Positions 63,824 to 64,000 of a DNA stretch of 64,000 bases are shown here, piece by piece. This DNA comes from CAVQYV01 sp963718295 [NCBI: uncultured Methylomirabilota bacterium] (lineage in GTDB: Bacteria; Methylomirabilota; Methylomirabilia; CAVQYV01). Numbering within the stretch: the first letter of the stretch is position 1; the number at the start of each line of letters is the position of its first letter. Below the pieces are notes generated by a model. That model did no database searches. It was not told the DNA's origin and worked only from the letters and a program-made list of their open reading frames with translations. The translations under genes were made by a program, and so were the position numbers. The DNA is taken from the NCBI GenBank assembly GCA_963718295.1, contig CAVQYV010000006.1, positions 62,001 to 126,000 of the forward strand. Direction: 5' to 3'.

Positions 63824-64000
63824 TCACCTTCGCCCAAAGAGAGAAAAGAGCAGGGTCAGGAGGATGCTGATCAAGATGCAGGTGGTGAGGGGAAGATAGA
63901 AGCCCCAGCGTCCCTTCTGAAAGTAAAGGTCCCCGGGCAACTTCCCCAAAAAGGGGATCTTCCCGATGAACAAAAAGAGAACCCCGACCAGGAGCAAGAT
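63824..64000 (-). CDS. DUF2905 family small membrane protein, 5' end outside window
   Basis: The last 58 codons are present. The product has a helix (ILLLVGVLFLFIGKIPF), then LGKLPGDLYFQKGRWGFYLPLTTCILISILLTLLF, the typical DUF2905 layout of two helices around GxLPGDI/L. The family is about 65-75 residues, so only a short N-terminus is missing. Its function is unknown. It precedes spoIID and queA in the same order as in many proteobacterial genomes, often behind ruvB. Confidence 0.88.
   Translation of the reverse strand: MLLLVGVLFLFIGKIPFLGKLPGDLYFQKGRWGFYLPLTTCILISILLTLLFSLFGRR

Overview
This window looks like a chromosomal segment of a GC-rich Gram-negative bacterium. An outer membrane is implied by a beta-barrel protein, EmrAB-type efflux and type IV pilins. 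The yajC-tgt-queA-spoIID order, DUF3047, a membrane pyrophosphatase, NfeD/slipin and a sigma-54-dependent pilus switch fit Desulfobacterota (former Deltaproteobacteria) or neighbours such as Nitrospirota or Methylomirabilota. That placement is an inference from gene content only. No rRNA, CRISPR array, phage or insertion sequence was found. There is one tRNA, tRNA-Ala(CGC).

Region 1 (1-12.7 kb, minus strand) is a surface-polysaccharide locus. It holds asparagine synthetase-like AsnB (cut by the window edge), a methyltransferase, two DegT aminotransferases, an epimerase, a GT4 glycosyltransferase, a Wzx-like flippase and an EPS-type winged-helix regulator. Four consecutive genes match the WbpB/D/E/I steps that turn UDP-GlcNAcA into UDP-ManNAc3NAcA. 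One DegT gene and the regulator each carry a single-base frameshift.

Region 2 (12.7-18.4 kb, minus) joins this run by a 4-base overlap. It encodes tetrapyrrole enzymes (CobA-HemD fusion, HemC, CysG N-domain), dCMP deaminase, RpiB, a low-molecular-weight phosphatase and a lytic transglycosylase. Region 3 (18.8-25.3 kb, plus) is a housekeeping/membrane operon: MazG, DUF3047, a metalloenzyme, a TIM-barrel protein, NfeD, slipin, a cupin and a small exported protein. An unexplained three-way-junction RNA-like element and tRNA-Ala follow.

Region 4 (25.8-38.1 kb) contains MalQ, a K+-independent-type H+-pyrophosphatase, a YyaL-like protein, a formate/nitrite-type channel, a TlpA-like thioredoxin, a cupredoxin-like protein that has lost its copper ligands, and EmrAB with a promoter overlapping a palindromic operator. 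Region 5 (38.1-44.8 kb, plus) has a leader RNA with a terminator, a sodium/solute symporter, and a compact five-gene envelope system: YtkA-like exported protein, beta-barrel, FMN-binding-like protein, and a MacB/LolCD-type permease and ATPase.

Region 6 (44.8-54.2 kb, minus) holds a minor-pilin operon behind a sigma-54 promoter with two upstream 15-bp repeats, plus a PilS/PilR-like pair that probably drives it. Region 7 (54.3-58.6 kb, minus) holds a tiny accessory peptide, a second symporter, and an unusual protein that fuses a KaiC-like domain lacking its P-loop to a PEP/pyruvate-binding domain. A 533-bp piece of that last gene is duplicated at 44.9 kb. Region 8 (58.8-64 kb) has an exported cupin beside the stump of a second copy, a YkgJ-like protein, then yajC, tgt, queA, spoIID and DUF2905.

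The best candidates for something undescribed are the five-gene envelope system (40.7-44.8 kb), the symporter/pseudo-KaiC-PPDK operon with its duplicated tail, and the structured element at 25.38-25.47 kb.
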